Shown here piece after piece: positions 9,143 to 18,326 of a stretch of DNA of 64,000 nt; the first letter of the stretch is position 1; every line of letters begins with the position of its first letter. The DNA is taken from the NCBI GenBank assembly GCA_050248495.1, contig JBFWSG010000029.1, positions 1 to 64,000 on the forward strand. The letters run 5' to 3'. The position numbers were made by a program, and so were the translations under genes. This DNA comes from DASYDU01 sp050248495 (GTDB lineage: Bacteria; Planctomycetota; Planctomycetia; Pirellulales; Lacipirellulaceae). Below the pieces are notes generated by a model. It ran no database searches, was not told the origin of the DNA, and saw only the letters and a list, made by a program, of their open reading frames with translations.

Positions 9143-10348
9143 CCCGAACACGGTGTCGCGGAAGTCGCCTTCGTCGGCGAACGGTTGGCCGTTGACCTTG
9201 TAGATACGATCGCCGGCCACGAGGCCCGCTGTGGCGGCGGGCGAATTGGCCGCGACAAACGTCAGATACACAGACCCCGGTTCGGCCTCATCGGTTCGCC
9301 AACTGATCCCGAGCCGCGGTGGTTTCGCGCCGGGCCACGCGCCGCTCGTCACGGCCGCGTCGCGGCGGTCGCGGCTCTGCTGCGCGGCGAGCGATTCGTA
9401 GCGACGTGCCGGGCGGTAGGCGGGCAGCGTGTCGGCGTCGGCTGCCGCAACGACGATGTCAATCAAGTAACGCGTCGCCGCTTCCAGCCCCACGCGGTTG
9501 ATCTTGTCCGCGTCGTCGCTCGGCCGGTGGTAGTCTTCGTGCAATCCAGTGTGAAGCAGCACGACCGGAATCTGACGTTCGAGAAACGGCCAGTGGTCGC
9601 TGTTGGCCTGCAGGTCCCAGGAAAAATCGAGCCACATCGCCGGATTGTCGTTGCGGCTCAGGAAGCGGCGCAGCCCGTATGCACTGCGCGTGCCGTCGAT
9701 TTCCAGCCGGCCTTCGCGCATGCGTCCGATCATGTCGATGTTGATCGCCATCTTGACGGCATTCGGGGCGATGCTGCCCGACTTGACCCAACGATACGAG
9801 CCGAGCATGCCCATCTCTTCGCCGTCCCAGAATGCAAACAGGATGGAGCGCCGCGGAGCAACCTTGGCGTCCGACAGCGCTTCGATCGTTTCGAGCAGAG
9901 CGGAGCAACCGCTCGCGTTGTCGTCGGCGCCGTTGTGGATAAAGCCTATCGGCCCATTCGCGTGGCCCATCCGGCCGTCGGCCACATGGTCGTAGTGTGC
10001 ACCGACGACGACATATTCGCCCTTCAATTGGGGATCGCTGCCGGGCAACAGCGCCAGAATATTGCGTCCGCCGCGGTCGCAAGTTTGATAATAATCGTCC
10101 GTACCGGCCGGCTGGAGCGTCGAGGCCCGCAGCTGCCCGACGATATATTGTCCCGCCGCGCGGCCTCCGCGGGTACCCACGCCCCGCCCTTCGAACACAT
10201 CGTCCGCCAACGTGGCGACGTGTTCTTGCAGTTCCGCTGCCGTGATCGAATCGACGGCCGCCCGCGACAATTCATCTTCTCCGCGCACGATCGTTGCGGT
10301 CGCCGAGACGACGATCAACGAGAGCCAGGTGAGCAGCGTGCGGTGCAT
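9029..10348 (-). CDS. Secreted M28 family aminopeptidase with C-terminal PDZ domain
   Basis: 439 aa. An N-terminal signal peptide (LLTWLSLIVVSATATIVRG) is followed by an M28 zinc peptidase domain. Its metal and catalytic residues are readable: H118 in GAHYDH, D142 in GADDNASG, E177 in DGEE, D205 in INIDMIG and H274 in DYHRPSDD. The last roughly 90 residues form a PDZ domain (LGISWRTDE..., GLVAGDRIYKVNG). M28 plus PDZ is a recurrent combination in planctomycetes, probably for periplasmic peptide breakdown. The 3' end falls inside the right-hand 127-bp duplicate, so the gene itself is complete. A minus-strand extended -10 (TGCTATGCT) lies only 6 nt before the ATG, hinting at a leaderless message. 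Confidence 0.92.
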   Translation of the reverse strand: MHRTLLTWLSLIVVSATATIVRGEDELSRAAVDSITAAELQEHVATLADDVFEGRGVGTRGGRAAGQYIVGQLRASTLQPAGTDDYYQTCDRGGRNILALLPGSDPQLKGEYVVVGAHYDHVADGRMGHANGPIGFIHNGADDNASGCSALLETIEALSDAKVAPRRSILFAFWDGEEMGMLGSYRWVKSGSIAPNAVKMAINIDMIGRMREGRLEIDGTRSAYGLRRFLSRNDNPAMWLDFSWDLQANSDHWPFLERQIPVVLLHTGLHEDYHRPSDDADKINRVGLEAATRYLIDIVVAAADADTLPAYRPARRYESLAAQQSRDRRDAAVTSGAWPGAKPPRLGISWRTDEAEPGSVYLTFVAANSPAATAGLVAGDRIYKVNGQPFADEGDFRDTVFGLLDASATGFTLEVESRGHIHAVDVQLPSEPLAKKSDL

Positions 10349-10354
10349 AGTCCA

Positions 10355-10363
10355 AGCATAGCA
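10355..10363 (-). promoter_or_regulatory. Candidate extended -10 promoter of the M28 peptidase gene
   Basis: The minus strand reads TGCTATGCT, a TGn extended -10, ending 6 nt before the ATG at 10348. Transcription would then start at or next to the start codon. No clear -35 was seen. Confidence 0.35.
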
Positions 10364-10436
10364 CGGGGAGACAAATTTGGGCGAACGCGACGTGAATATT
10401 GACCGCAGGCCAGCGACCGGCGCGCCACAGCTTGCC

Positions 10437-11189
10437 TCATCGACAAACTTGCATCGACGTGCCGCCGTCGACGACGATCGTTTCGCCCGTAATGAACTCG
10501 TTGGTCACCAGCAGCCGCACCGCTTGGGCGACATCTTCCGGCGTCCCTTCGCGGTGGAGCGGGATGCGGACCGCGAGATTGTGCGCCTTCGCTTCGGGCG
10601 TCATGCTCTCGTGGAAACGCGTACGAATGACCCCCGGCGCGACGCAATTCACGCGGATGTTGTCGTCCGCCACGTCGCGGGCCAAGGATCGGGTGAACTG
10701 CAGGATCGCCCCCTTGGCGGTCGCATAGGCGATGGCATTCGGCACACCGCGAATTCCGGCCACGCTGGAAACCAGGATGATCGCACCGTCCCGATTCGGC
10801 CGCATCAATGGCAGCGCGGCTCGGCAGAGAAAGTAGGCGGCGTTCACATGGATGTCCATCGTCGCGAGCCACTGTTCCGGCGGACATTTGTCGATCGTGC
10901 CCCACGACGGCCCGCCCGCGCAATGCACCAGGATGTCGATGCCGTCGAGCGCGTTGGCGGCCTCGTGGATTGTCCGCGCGGCCTCGTCGGCCAGGGCCAC
11001 GTCGGCCAGGATGATCACGCCCTTGCGACCGGCCGCCGCGATTTGCCGCTGCGTATCGACGGCTTCCGTGTCCTCGTTGCGGGCATTGATCGCCACATCG
11101 CAGCCCAGTCGCGCCAGGTCGATGGCGATCGCCGCGCCGATGCCCTTCGTGCCGCCGGTCACCACTGCTCGCTTGCCGCTAAGTTCCAT
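10437..11189 (-). CDS. SDR family NAD(P)-dependent oxidoreductase (FabG-like)
   Basis: 250 aa, the usual length for a classical short-chain dehydrogenase. The cofactor motif TGGTKGIG is at 11-18, the catalytic Ser near 141-142 (VSSVAG), and the Tyr/Lys pair is Y155 and K159 (YATAKGA). The C-terminus has ITGETIVVDGG, typical of FabG-like enzymes. NARNEDTE after beta-2 suggests NADP(H) preference. The substrate is unknown. It lies downstream of mnmE on the same strand with a 24-nt gap and may be in the yidC-mnmE transcript. Confidence 0.92.
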   Translation of the reverse strand: MELSGKRAVVTGGTKGIGAAIAIDLARLGCDVAINARNEDTEAVDTQRQIAAAGRKGVIILADVALADEAARTIHEAANALDGIDILVHCAGGPSWGTIDKCPPEQWLATMDIHVNAAYFLCRAALPLMRPNRDGAIILVSSVAGIRGVPNAIAYATAKGAILQFTRSLARDVADDNIRVNCVAPGVIRTRFHESMTPEAKAHNLAVRIPLHREGTPEDVAQAVRLLVTNEFITGETIVVDGGTSMQVCR

Positions 11190-11213
11190 CGCTTGCTTGC
11201 TCCACGCTGCCGC

Positions 11214-12638
11214 TCATTTGCCGATACAAAACGTCTTAAAGATACGGTCCAAAAGGTCGTTCGTGTAGACGGCGCCGACGACTTTTCCCAGTTCTGCTAG
11301 CGCCACACGGATTTCCGCCGCCACCAGCTCATCGCCGGATCGACGAGTTGCCAGCGCGGCCGCATCGGAAACGGCAGCCGCCGCTGTGCGAATGCTATGG
11401 CGACAGCGATCGGCGGTCGCGGCGATGCAATGCGATCGCTGCGAAACGCTGGTCGACGACAACAGGCGCACAACGGCGGAGGCGAACTCTTCGATCCCCT
11501 GGCCCGTGGCACTGCTGGTGAGTACGCAGGGAGTCGAGCTTCTCGTCGCGACTTGACTCGCCGAAAGATCGGCCTTCGCGAGCGCGACCAGATCGGCACT
11601 CATCGCGTTTGCGTCCGACAATTGGTGTGCGGCATCGACGGCTGCTGAATCAATGCAGACGACGCGCAGCAGCGCCCGCTCGCGCCGCTCCGCCGCCCGG
11701 TCCCGAGCCAGCGCATCGATCGACGGCAGCGCATCGACTGACTTTAGCGGTAGCTCGCGCGCGTCGACGCCGGCCGTGTCGACGAGTTCACACCGAACGC
11801 CCTCAAACTCGACCGGGGCGACCAGGTAGTCGCGCGTAGTGCCGCGGACATCCGACACAATGGCTGGTGTTGCCTCGTCGGCGACTCCGAAGCGATGCAC
11901 CAGGGCATTGAACAGGCTGCTCTTGCCGGCGTTTGGCGCGCCGACCAGCGCGATCTGGCAAGCGGCGTTCGCCGTCGTCCGCGAGAACATCGTCTGTTCC
12001 ACTGCGGCAAGCTCTTCGGAGATTCCCTGCAACCGCCGCGAGAGCTCCTCCGCGGTGATAAACTCGATGTCCTCTTCCACGAAGTCGAGTCCAGCTTCCA
12101 GCTCCGCCAGCAGCATCAGTAGCTCTTCGCGGAGCCGCCCCAGTGGCCGCGCAAGATTTCCCGCCAATTGCTCGACCGCCGCACTCAGGTCGGACGCATC
12201 ATGCGCGTCGATGACTCCCAGCACAGCTTCCGCCTGTGTCAAATCGAGCCTGCCGGCGAGAAAGGCGCGCAGCGTGAATTCGCCCGACTCGGCCAATCGC
12301 GCGCCGGCCCCACAAACGGCGTTGAGCACTGCCTGAGCAAGGGGCGGTGAGCCCAGCGCGTGAAATTCAGCGACCGGCTCTCTCGTGTAGCTGCGCTCGT
12401 CGGGCCAATAGAAAAGCGTGCAGGGCACGTGCCGCGCAGCGGAGTGAAGTGCGATCGCGACGCTGCCGTTCGTGGCCGCCGCTCCACGAGGCAACACGAA
12501 ATTGCCGTCGGCCCCCGGCGTGAAACAGCGCTCGACAATCGTCGCCGCATCCGGCCCGCTGACTCGCACCATGCTGCGGGCCGCGCCGCCAGCAGCAGTC
12601 GCGATCGCGGCGATGGTGTCGTCGAGATGGTAGGTCAC
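11214..12638 (-). CDS. mnmE: tRNA uridine-5-carboxymethylaminomethyl(34) synthesis GTPase MnmE
   Basis: About 474 aa from the GTG at 12638, two bases after the yidC stop. A longer in-frame start at 12689 would overlap yidC and adds a non-conserved leader. Family features are an N-terminal formyl-THF-binding-like domain (DDTIAAIATAAGGAARSMVRVSGP), G1 GAPNAGKSS, G2 RGTTRDY, G3 DTAG, and the terminal FCIGK with the conserved catalytic Cys. The G4 motif is unusual: AKAD replaces NKxD. With MnmG it modifies U34 of tRNAs. The yidC-mnmE order is widely conserved. Confidence 0.95.
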   Translation of the reverse strand: MTYHLDDTIAAIATAAGGAARSMVRVSGPDAATIVERCFTPGADGNFVLPRGAAATNGSVAIALHSAARHVPCTLFYWPDERSYTREPVAEFHALGSPPLAQAVLNAVCGAGARLAESGEFTLRAFLAGRLDLTQAEAVLGVIDAHDASDLSAAVEQLAGNLARPLGRLREELLMLLAELEAGLDFVEEDIEFITAEELSRRLQGISEELAAVEQTMFSRTTANAACQIALVGAPNAGKSSLFNALVHRFGVADEATPAIVSDVRGTTRDYLVAPVEFEGVRCELVDTAGVDARELPLKSVDALPSIDALARDRAAERRERALLRVVCIDSAAVDAAHQLSDANAMSADLVALAKADLSASQVATRSSTPCVLTSSATGQGIEEFASAVVRLLSSTSVSQRSHCIAATADRCRHSIRTAAAAVSDAAALATRRSGDELVAAEIRVALAELGKVVGAVYTNDLLDRIFKTFCIGK

Positions 12639-12639
12639 G

Positions 12640-15111
12640 CTACCGCTTCCGCCGGGCCTTTTCGCTCTTCTTGCGCCCCGCGCTGCCATTCACGCCGTTC
12701 GAGCCGCCGCCCGTCGGACCGCGCGAAGGCGGCACCACGCGCTTCACCGCGTCCGGGCCATCCCCGCCGGCGCCCGCGCCGCCTTCCTTCGTCTTCTTCA
12801 GCAGCCTCCGTTCGCCCAAGCCCCAGAGGCTCGAAGCGATGAAGTACAGGCACAAGCCGCAGGCCACCTTGTAGAACATCAGGCCCATGAAGACCGTCAT
12901 GTACTTCATCATCTTCTGCTGCATGGCGGTCTGTTCGTTCGTCGGCTCCGGCATCGACATCTTCATCGATACCAGAAACAGCGCGATCGTGATCAGCGGC
13001 AGCAGATTGAAGTACGGCCCCAGCCCGAGCATGCCGCCCAGCGGAATGTTGGGCAGGCCGATCGCATTGCTCACGAACTTGGGCATGAACCCTGACCAGT
13101 TGTAAAGCATGTCCGGCGCCGACAGGTCGGAGCACCAGCGAATCGCCTCCGTGAACAACGGCCGCTGCCGCAGCTCGACGTCGATCATGATCGAGCGGTA
13201 GAGGCCCATGAAGATCGGCAACTGCAAAAACACGGGCAGACAGCCGCCCAGGGGATTGATCTGGTGTTTGCGGTAGAGCTCCTGCATCGCCTGCGACCGC
13301 TTCTGCATGTCGGTCTTGTATTTTTCGTTGAGGCGATCGAGCTCCGGCTTGAGCGCCTGCATCCGCGCCATGTTCTGCGTCTGCTTGAAGCTGATCGGGA
13401 ACATCGCCCCGCGGACCAGCACCGTGAGCATGATGATCGCAATGCCGAAGTTGCCGATGATGCTGTAGAAGAAGTGCAGGATGGTCAGCATGCCGCGGGC
13501 CACGGCGGAGAATGGCCACATGCCGTAGTAGATAATGTCGCGGAGCGAATAGTCCGGATCGCCGGCCGCCTTGTACTGAGCGAGCAGCTCGGGCCGCTTC
13601 GGCCCGACGAAAATCTGATACGAATCTTGCTGCGTCTGGCCGGGAGCCAGGTACGCCTGCTTCCGCGTCAAGCGGCAGGACACGTTGGTGAAGCTAAGAA
13701 AGTTGTGCGGGTCGCGCGGGTCGGGCTTCGGTCCGATGCGGATCGCTTCGGTCGAGTCGAACCAGTCTTCCTCGAGCGACTGCTTGACCGGAATCATCAC
13801 TGCCGAGAAGTACACCGCGTCGACGCCGACGAAGGCCAGCGAGGCCCCCTGCCCCATCGGCTCCGTTTTGTCTTGTGCGATGGCCGCACAGTTGAACTGC
13901 GTGGTGCCAGATCCGAAGAAGCGGACCACCACGTCCCGCAATCCCGCGCCGCTCCAACTGCGGCTGATCTTGTGCGTGTACCACCAGCCTTCGAGCGGGA
14001 GGCCCGTCGGGCCGTCGAGACGATAGGCCACGTCCTGCTGCGCATCGCTCGTGTTTCGCACGCCGACGTCGAGCTTCAAATGGTAGCCGGGATAGTTCGG
14101 ATCGTCGCGGCTGCCCTCCGGCACCGGCTCGATCGAGTAGTGCTTGATCAATGCCAGCTTGAGATCCGGCAGCGGCCGCTCGAACGTGACCGACGTTTCG
14201 CCGCGCTCGGTGACTTGCCAGTTTCCGGTATCGAGCAGCTCCTTCAACTTGACGGCGGCGGAAAGCTCCTTGGCCTTCCGGCCGGTCGACTTGTGACCGG
14301 CCTTGATCCACTCGTCCAGCTGTGTCGCCGCGTTCGCCGGAAACTGCTTTTCGCCGACGCTGGCGATCCCCATCAGGAACGACGGCGGATCGACGAATCC
14401 CGCCGGCACCGGAACGTCTCGCATGCGGATGTTGTCGATCTCCGGGCGCATCACCTCAAGAGGTCGCCGCACCAGCTTCACCGAAATCTCCAGCGGCGAG
14501 CCATTACGGAGCACGCTCAACTTGAATTCGTTGCCCGGCTTCGACTTGGCGCGGACAGCTTCGAACTCGTCAATCGACGAAACTTTCACCGGATCGCCGG
14601 TCGACCTCTGCGCGCTGACGATGACGTCGCCGACCTTCAGCTTCGCCTCTTCGGCGGGCGTCCCCTTGCCGACCACCTGAACCTTGAGGCCGTCGGCCGT
14701 CTCCTCGAGTTCCAAGTGGCCGAGGTAGCCCGAGCGGTCGGAGAGATCGAGGAATCGCGGGCTGGAGAGTTCGGCGCGGCGGACGGCCGCCCCCTGGTTC
14801 GTGAGCGTCACCAGCATCCGATAACCGGTCTCGCGATCCAGCGATCCGAGCGTCAGATACTCGAGCGGCGCATCGAGCGCGGTCGGCGCGGCTGCTTCCG
14901 CCGGCGCCTCATCCGCCGCCTCTTCTTCGTCCGCGTCGTCGCCATCAGCGAGAGCCTCGTCCCCGTCGGCCTTCGCCTGGTCACCCGCGACGGCTGCCGG
15001 ATTCTGGCCGGGCTGCGGCTTGGGCGGCTGGAGCGGTGGAAAGAGAATATTCCACAGCACCAGCACCGCCAGCGACAGCGACAGGAACGCGATTAAGTTT
15101 TTCTTATCCAC
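12640..15111 (-). CDS. yidC: Membrane protein insertase YidC with an embedded PDZ domain
   Basis: 823 aa, clearly longer than the roughly 550 aa of typical Gram-negative YidC. The N-terminus MDKKNLIAFLSLSLAVLVLW is the first transmembrane segment, followed by an acidic Ala/Asp/Glu linker (about 40-75). A PDZ-like domain is at about 128-215 (GYLGHLELEE..., KLKVGDVIVSAQ, FKLSVLRNGSPLEISVKL), inside the periplasmic region. The conserved insertase core follows (GNFGIAIIMLTVLVRGAMFP, a coiled segment KPELDRLNEKY, then NPLGGCLPVFLQLPIFMGLYR). The tail is basic (RKKSEKARRKR), as expected for a ribosome-contacting C-terminus. It directly precedes mnmE. Confidence 0.96.
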   Translation of the reverse strand: MDKKNLIAFLSLSLAVLVLWNILFPPLQPPKPQPGQNPAAVAGDQAKADGDEALADGDDADEEEAADEAPAEAAAPTALDAPLEYLTLGSLDRETGYRMLVTLTNQGAAVRRAELSSPRFLDLSDRSGYLGHLELEETADGLKVQVVGKGTPAEEAKLKVGDVIVSAQRSTGDPVKVSSIDEFEAVRAKSKPGNEFKLSVLRNGSPLEISVKLVRRPLEVMRPEIDNIRMRDVPVPAGFVDPPSFLMGIASVGEKQFPANAATQLDEWIKAGHKSTGRKAKELSAAVKLKELLDTGNWQVTERGETSVTFERPLPDLKLALIKHYSIEPVPEGSRDDPNYPGYHLKLDVGVRNTSDAQQDVAYRLDGPTGLPLEGWWYTHKISRSWSGAGLRDVVVRFFGSGTTQFNCAAIAQDKTEPMGQGASLAFVGVDAVYFSAVMIPVKQSLEEDWFDSTEAIRIGPKPDPRDPHNFLSFTNVSCRLTRKQAYLAPGQTQQDSYQIFVGPKRPELLAQYKAAGDPDYSLRDIIYYGMWPFSAVARGMLTILHFFYSIIGNFGIAIIMLTVLVRGAMFPISFKQTQNMARMQALKPELDRLNEKYKTDMQKRSQAMQELYRKHQINPLGGCLPVFLQLPIFMGLYRSIMIDVELRQRPLFTEAIRWCSDLSAPDMLYNWSGFMPKFVSNAIGLPNIPLGGMLGLGPYFNLLPLITIALFLVSMKMSMPEPTNEQTAMQQKMMKYMTVFMGLMFYKVACGLCLYFIASSLWGLGERRLLKKTKEGGAGAGGDGPDAVKRVVPPSRGPTGGGSNGVNGSAGRKKSEKARRKR

Positions 15112-15193
15112 AGAGGCACGATTCCTTGCGTGTTAAGCAGACGGAAGGCCGGACACGGGAGCGCTGAGACCAAGGATATTCGCCCAACCGCGC

Positions 15194-15236
15194 GTCTCCT
15201 TGTCTCTTCCTCTCCCCAGTCTCCTTGTCTCGCTGG
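15194..15236. repeat. Word-repeat tract (gtctccttgtctc)
   Basis: The word gtctccttgtctc occurs twice with a degenerate copy between (ttcctctccccagtc). It lies between the convergent-side end of the phosphoesterase gene and the yidC start. It belongs to the same class as the other short-word tracts in the window, each built from a different word. Confidence 0.65.
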
Positions 15237-15243
15237 CCTTCCA

Positions 15244-15996
15244 CTAACGTCCCTGCTTGATGCGATCGCCGAGAAAATCGTCCAATTCGGGGATGTTATA
15301 GATCTTGTTCGCCGTGACGCCGAAGTCGTAGTCGACGCGGCGGAACGACAGTTGGCGATCCTCTTGAATGACGTAGCAAGGCCGGTTGTCGCCGTCGCGC
15401 GGCTGGCCGACCGAGCCCACGTTGACCATGAATTTCTGTCCGTCGTAATGGTAGACGCTGTTGAGGTCTTCGGGCGTCATGAAGTTGCGGCTCTCGGTGA
15501 ACACGCCCGGCACGTGCGTGTGCCCCTGAAAACATCCCTGCGGCACCAGGCTGAAGAGCTTTTCCATCTTCTTCTGGTTGTAGATGTCTTCCGGGAAGAC
15601 GTATTCATTGACCGGGTTGCGGGCCGAACCGTGCACGTACAGCCAGGGCTCGTCGCGGTACATCCGGGGCAAGGCCCCCAAAAAGTCCCAGCGGCGGTCG
15701 ACCATCGAACGGTCGCCCCGCGAGTTCTCGAGCTGATCGCGCGTCCAAAAAATGGCCCGTTCGGCGCCGGTATTGAAGCCTTCCGGGTCGAACAGCGCCC
15801 CTTGGTCGTGGTTGCCCAGCAGGCAGACCCGCGTGTTCTCGATCACCAGATCCAGGCACTCGCACGGATTGGGCCCATAGCCGATAATGTCGCCCAGGCA
15901 GAAGACCTCGTCTACGCCTTGACTTCGGATATCGGCCAGCACCGCCTGGAGCGCTTCCAGGTTGCCGTGAATGTCGCTGATTATGGCCCGTTTCAA
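15244..15996 (-). CDS. Calcineurin-like metallophosphoesterase (YfcE/MJ0936-type)
   Basis: About 250 aa from a TTG at 15996, preceded by GAGG. A second TTG at 16065 would add 23 residues. The metal-binding motifs are in order: SDIHGN, GDIIGYGPNP, GNHD, a single HGS, and GHTHVP. This set is typical of single-domain phosphodiesterases of the YfcE/MJ0936 group. Cytoplasmic; substrate unknown. It is divergent from tsaB. Confidence 0.9.
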   Translation of the reverse strand: MKRAIISDIHGNLEALQAVLADIRSQGVDEVFCLGDIIGYGPNPCECLDLVIENTRVCLLGNHDQGALFDPEGFNTGAERAIFWTRDQLENSRGDRSMVDRRWDFLGALPRMYRDEPWLYVHGSARNPVNEYVFPEDIYNQKKMEKLFSLVPQGCFQGHTHVPGVFTESRNFMTPEDLNSVYHYDGQKFMVNVGSVGQPRDGDNRPCYVIQEDRQLSFRRVDYDFGVTANKIYNIPELDDFLGDRIKQGR

Positions 15997-16151
15997 GTCG
16001 CGGCTGACCTCGGCAAAAGTACGGAAACACTGATAAACTAGTAGTTTACGTTGCGTTGTCGGCAAGGGTCAAGCCGCATCGTAGCACCGAGTGTCCGGCA
16101 GCCGCCCGCCCCATTCTGCCGCAAAACCGGACTATTTACCTCACTCTCCCC

Positions 16152-16838
16152 ATGCGCATCCTGGCGATCGAAACTTCCGGACGCGACGCGACGCTCGCCG
16201 CGCTCGAAAGCGACCCCGGCGGCCAGGCACAAACTTTGGCCGAAGTCGCCATCGTCGGCCCCGAGCGCACGGCCCAGTTTCTGGCGCCGCGGCTGCAACA
16301 ATTGCTGCGCGAAGCCGATTGGCAGCCCCAAGCGGTCAAGCTGGTGGCGGTGGCCGTCGGCCCCGGATCATTCACCGGCCTCCGGATCGGAGTCACCACC
16401 GCCAAGACGCTGGCCTACGCCGTCGGCGCGCAAGTCATCGGCGTGAACACACTCGAAGTGATCGCCGCACAAGCGCCGGACGAGGTCGGTCCGCTCTGGG
16501 TCACAATGGACGCCCAGCGCCAGGAACTCTTCGCAGCCAGGTTTGACGCGAAGCGGAGGATTGCCGTCGAGCCGCAGATCGTGACCCAGCCCACCTGGCT
16601 GCAGATGCTGCAACCCGGCGACCACGTCACCGGCCCCGGCATGCAACGCCTGCGCGTGGACTTGCCAACAGGAGTGCAAACGGTCGACAGATCACTTTGG
16701 CAGCCCCAAGCCGCGACCGTCGGACAGCTGGGTTGGCGCGACTACCAAGCGGGTCGGCGCGACGATTTGTGGAAGCTCACCCCGCTGTACTACCGTCAGA
16801 GCGCGGCCGAAGAGAAGCGAGACCTTGCAAGGGGCTAA
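16152..16838 (+). CDS. tsaB: tRNA threonylcarbamoyladenosine biosynthesis protein TsaB
   Basis: 228 aa from the ATG at 16152 (MRILAIETSGRDATLAALE). The GPGSFTGLRIG signature lies near residue 70, and the ASKHA-like fold of TsaB is recognisable through LTPLYYRQ at the end. TsaB is the non-catalytic partner of TsaD and TsaE in t6A37 formation on ANN-decoding tRNAs. Its length matches the bacterial family. The other t6A genes are not in the window. Confidence 0.94.
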   Translation: MRILAIETSGRDATLAALESDPGGQAQTLAEVAIVGPERTAQFLAPRLQQLLREADWQPQAVKLVAVAVGPGSFTGLRIGVTTAKTLAYAVGAQVIGVNTLEVIAAQAPDEVGPLWVTMDAQRQELFAARFDAKRRIAVEPQIVTQPTWLQMLQPGDHVTGPGMQRLRVDLPTGVQTVDRSLWQPQAATVGQLGWRDYQAGRRDDLWKLTPLYYRQSAAEEKRDLARG

Positions 16839-17315
16839 ACTGGCGTTTCGACGTCGGCAAGGTCGAGCCACAGCTGCTCAGCCGCGCGTATCCGTCGCAG
16901 GGGCCACATCTGTAACAAACTGTAGAATGTCGATGCGTCCGGCCAAAAAAACAATGCTGCTGATTTTGGCATGCAGTTTCTCCGCCCAGAGCCAGCACGC
17001 GTGTTCCTTCCGCACCACGGCGATGTGCCAAACGTCATGCCCTCCTGTGCAGATGGGCCGGTTGCCGGATCGATTCAGATTCATGTGTCCGAGGTGGTTT
17101 TCAGGGACAGGAATATTGTAGGTCAGAAGAACCCGACAGCCCTATACGTCTGCGGTTGCTTCCCTCAGCTTGAGTTCGTATTGCGGCGCCAGATACGATG
17201 CATGGCCTGCTTACTAGTGATCTCTATCGATGCGCAGGACTTTCTGAAGTAGATTCAGGCTAACCACAAGTTCGGCGGCCCCAGGGCGGAGGCAACCGAT
17301 GGGGGAGCAGCAGAC
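16839..17315. other. Intergenic region, possible decayed coding remnant
   Basis: About 480 bases with no convincing gene. A minus-strand frame around 16878-17140 (containing HIAVVRKEHACWLWAEKL) has protein-like composition but no start signal or recognised family. It could be a remnant. GGGGGAG at 17301-17307 is the likely ribosome site of the next gene. Confidence 0.3.
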
Positions 17316-18326
17316 GTGGAAAATGTAGACCTGGAGCGGTCAAAGCCCGGCGCCGCTCGCCACCGCGGCGAGGCGCCGGCCGATGCGTGGTTCGCCGAGG
17401 GGGAACGGATCGGGTACGACCCGCACGCTCGGGCGCTGGTCGGCAGCGGCCCGGCCCCTCTGCGCGTGTGGGTCCGGCGGGATGGAGACCCCATTGATGC
17501 CGTCAGCTTTCTGCCGGGTTTCCCGGATGGGTCATTCGGATGGTCAAAGCTTTTGCCCAACCTGCCAGACGAAGCGGCCATGCCCAAGTTGTTCGTCGAA
17601 TACGTCGGTATGGGTGACAGCGACAAGCCGCGGCGGTATGCGTACTCCACCGCCGAACGAACGGACTTGATCGAGGCGCACTGGCGATACTGGGGAGTCC
17701 GTTCCACCACCCTAGTGGCATTCGACTTCTCCGCGATCACCGTGCTCGAACACCTCTGTCGGCGGCTGGAAGGGAGTGCCGAGGGGCCATCCATCCGCGG
17801 CGTCTTCATTTTCAACGGTGGGCTGTACGCCGACGGTCACTCCCACCCGTGGTTCACCACCCCACTCCTGAGCCGGCATGGCGGCGGCATGCTCCCTTGG
17901 TTCGCGCAGCGGTCATTCTTCATGTTTCGGAAGTATATCAAGATGCTCGGTTGGTCCCCGGAGTATCGGCTCACGGATGAGGAGTTGTACGCTCTGCGGA
18001 CCGCAATGGCTCGGCGTAACGGACTGTTTTACTTGGCCGCCGCGGCCGGGTTCGTCGCGGACCAAAAGCGTCAGAGCGAACGACTGGATTTTAGCCGTAT
18101 CTTCGACGCCTACCACAAGCGTTTCCCATTTCTGGTAGGCGGCAGCCGTGGGGATGTGTTTGAGCGGCGGCAGGTCGATCTGGCGGAACAGCGGTTGGCT
18201 GGGCGCGGGCTACGAGTCGCGCGGCTGTTGGGCGGACACTTCACGACGAGCGAACGGCCTGCCGAACTCGCCCGCCTGATCGCAGGTTTCGAGAAGGACC
18301 TTGCGGGGCACAAATCCAGCTCTTGA
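17316..18326 (+). CDS. Alpha/beta-hydrolase fold protein
   Basis: 336 aa from a GTG with GGGGGAG 8 nt upstream. The oxyanion-region motif FLPGFPDGSFGWSKLLP (about 65-80) and GMGDSDKP (about 98-105) are typical of the dehalogenase/epoxide-hydrolase branch. The nucleophile elbow reads VAFDFSA, placing an Asp (D137) where dehalogenase-like enzymes have it and where esterases have Ser. The catalytic His is probably in LLGGHFTTSERP near the end. The elbow lacks the usual glycines, so activity is uncertain. No functional partner is evident in the neighbourhood. Confidence 0.75.
   Translation: MENVDLERSKPGAARHRGEAPADAWFAEGERIGYDPHARALVGSGPAPLRVWVRRDGDPIDAVSFLPGFPDGSFGWSKLLPNLPDEAAMPKLFVEYVGMGDSDKPRRYAYSTAERTDLIEAHWRYWGVRSTTLVAFDFSAITVLEHLCRRLEGSAEGPSIRGVFIFNGGLYADGHSHPWFTTPLLSRHGGGMLPWFAQRSFFMFRKYIKMLGWSPEYRLTDEELYALRTAMARRNGLFYLAAAAGFVADQKRQSERLDFSRIFDAYHKRFPFLVGGSRGDVFERRQVDLAEQRLAGRGLRVARLLGGHFTTSERPAELARLIAGFEKDLAGHKSSS

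Noticed and set aside
8755..9258. Coding frames running through the N block at the first gap
   Set aside because: They exist only because the N run is read through; both ends are copies of the M28 gene 3' end in another frame.
16878..17084. Minus-strand small protein between tsaB and the hydrolase
   Set aside because: Protein-like composition but no ribosome site, no family and a stop just upstream; kept only as a possible remnant.
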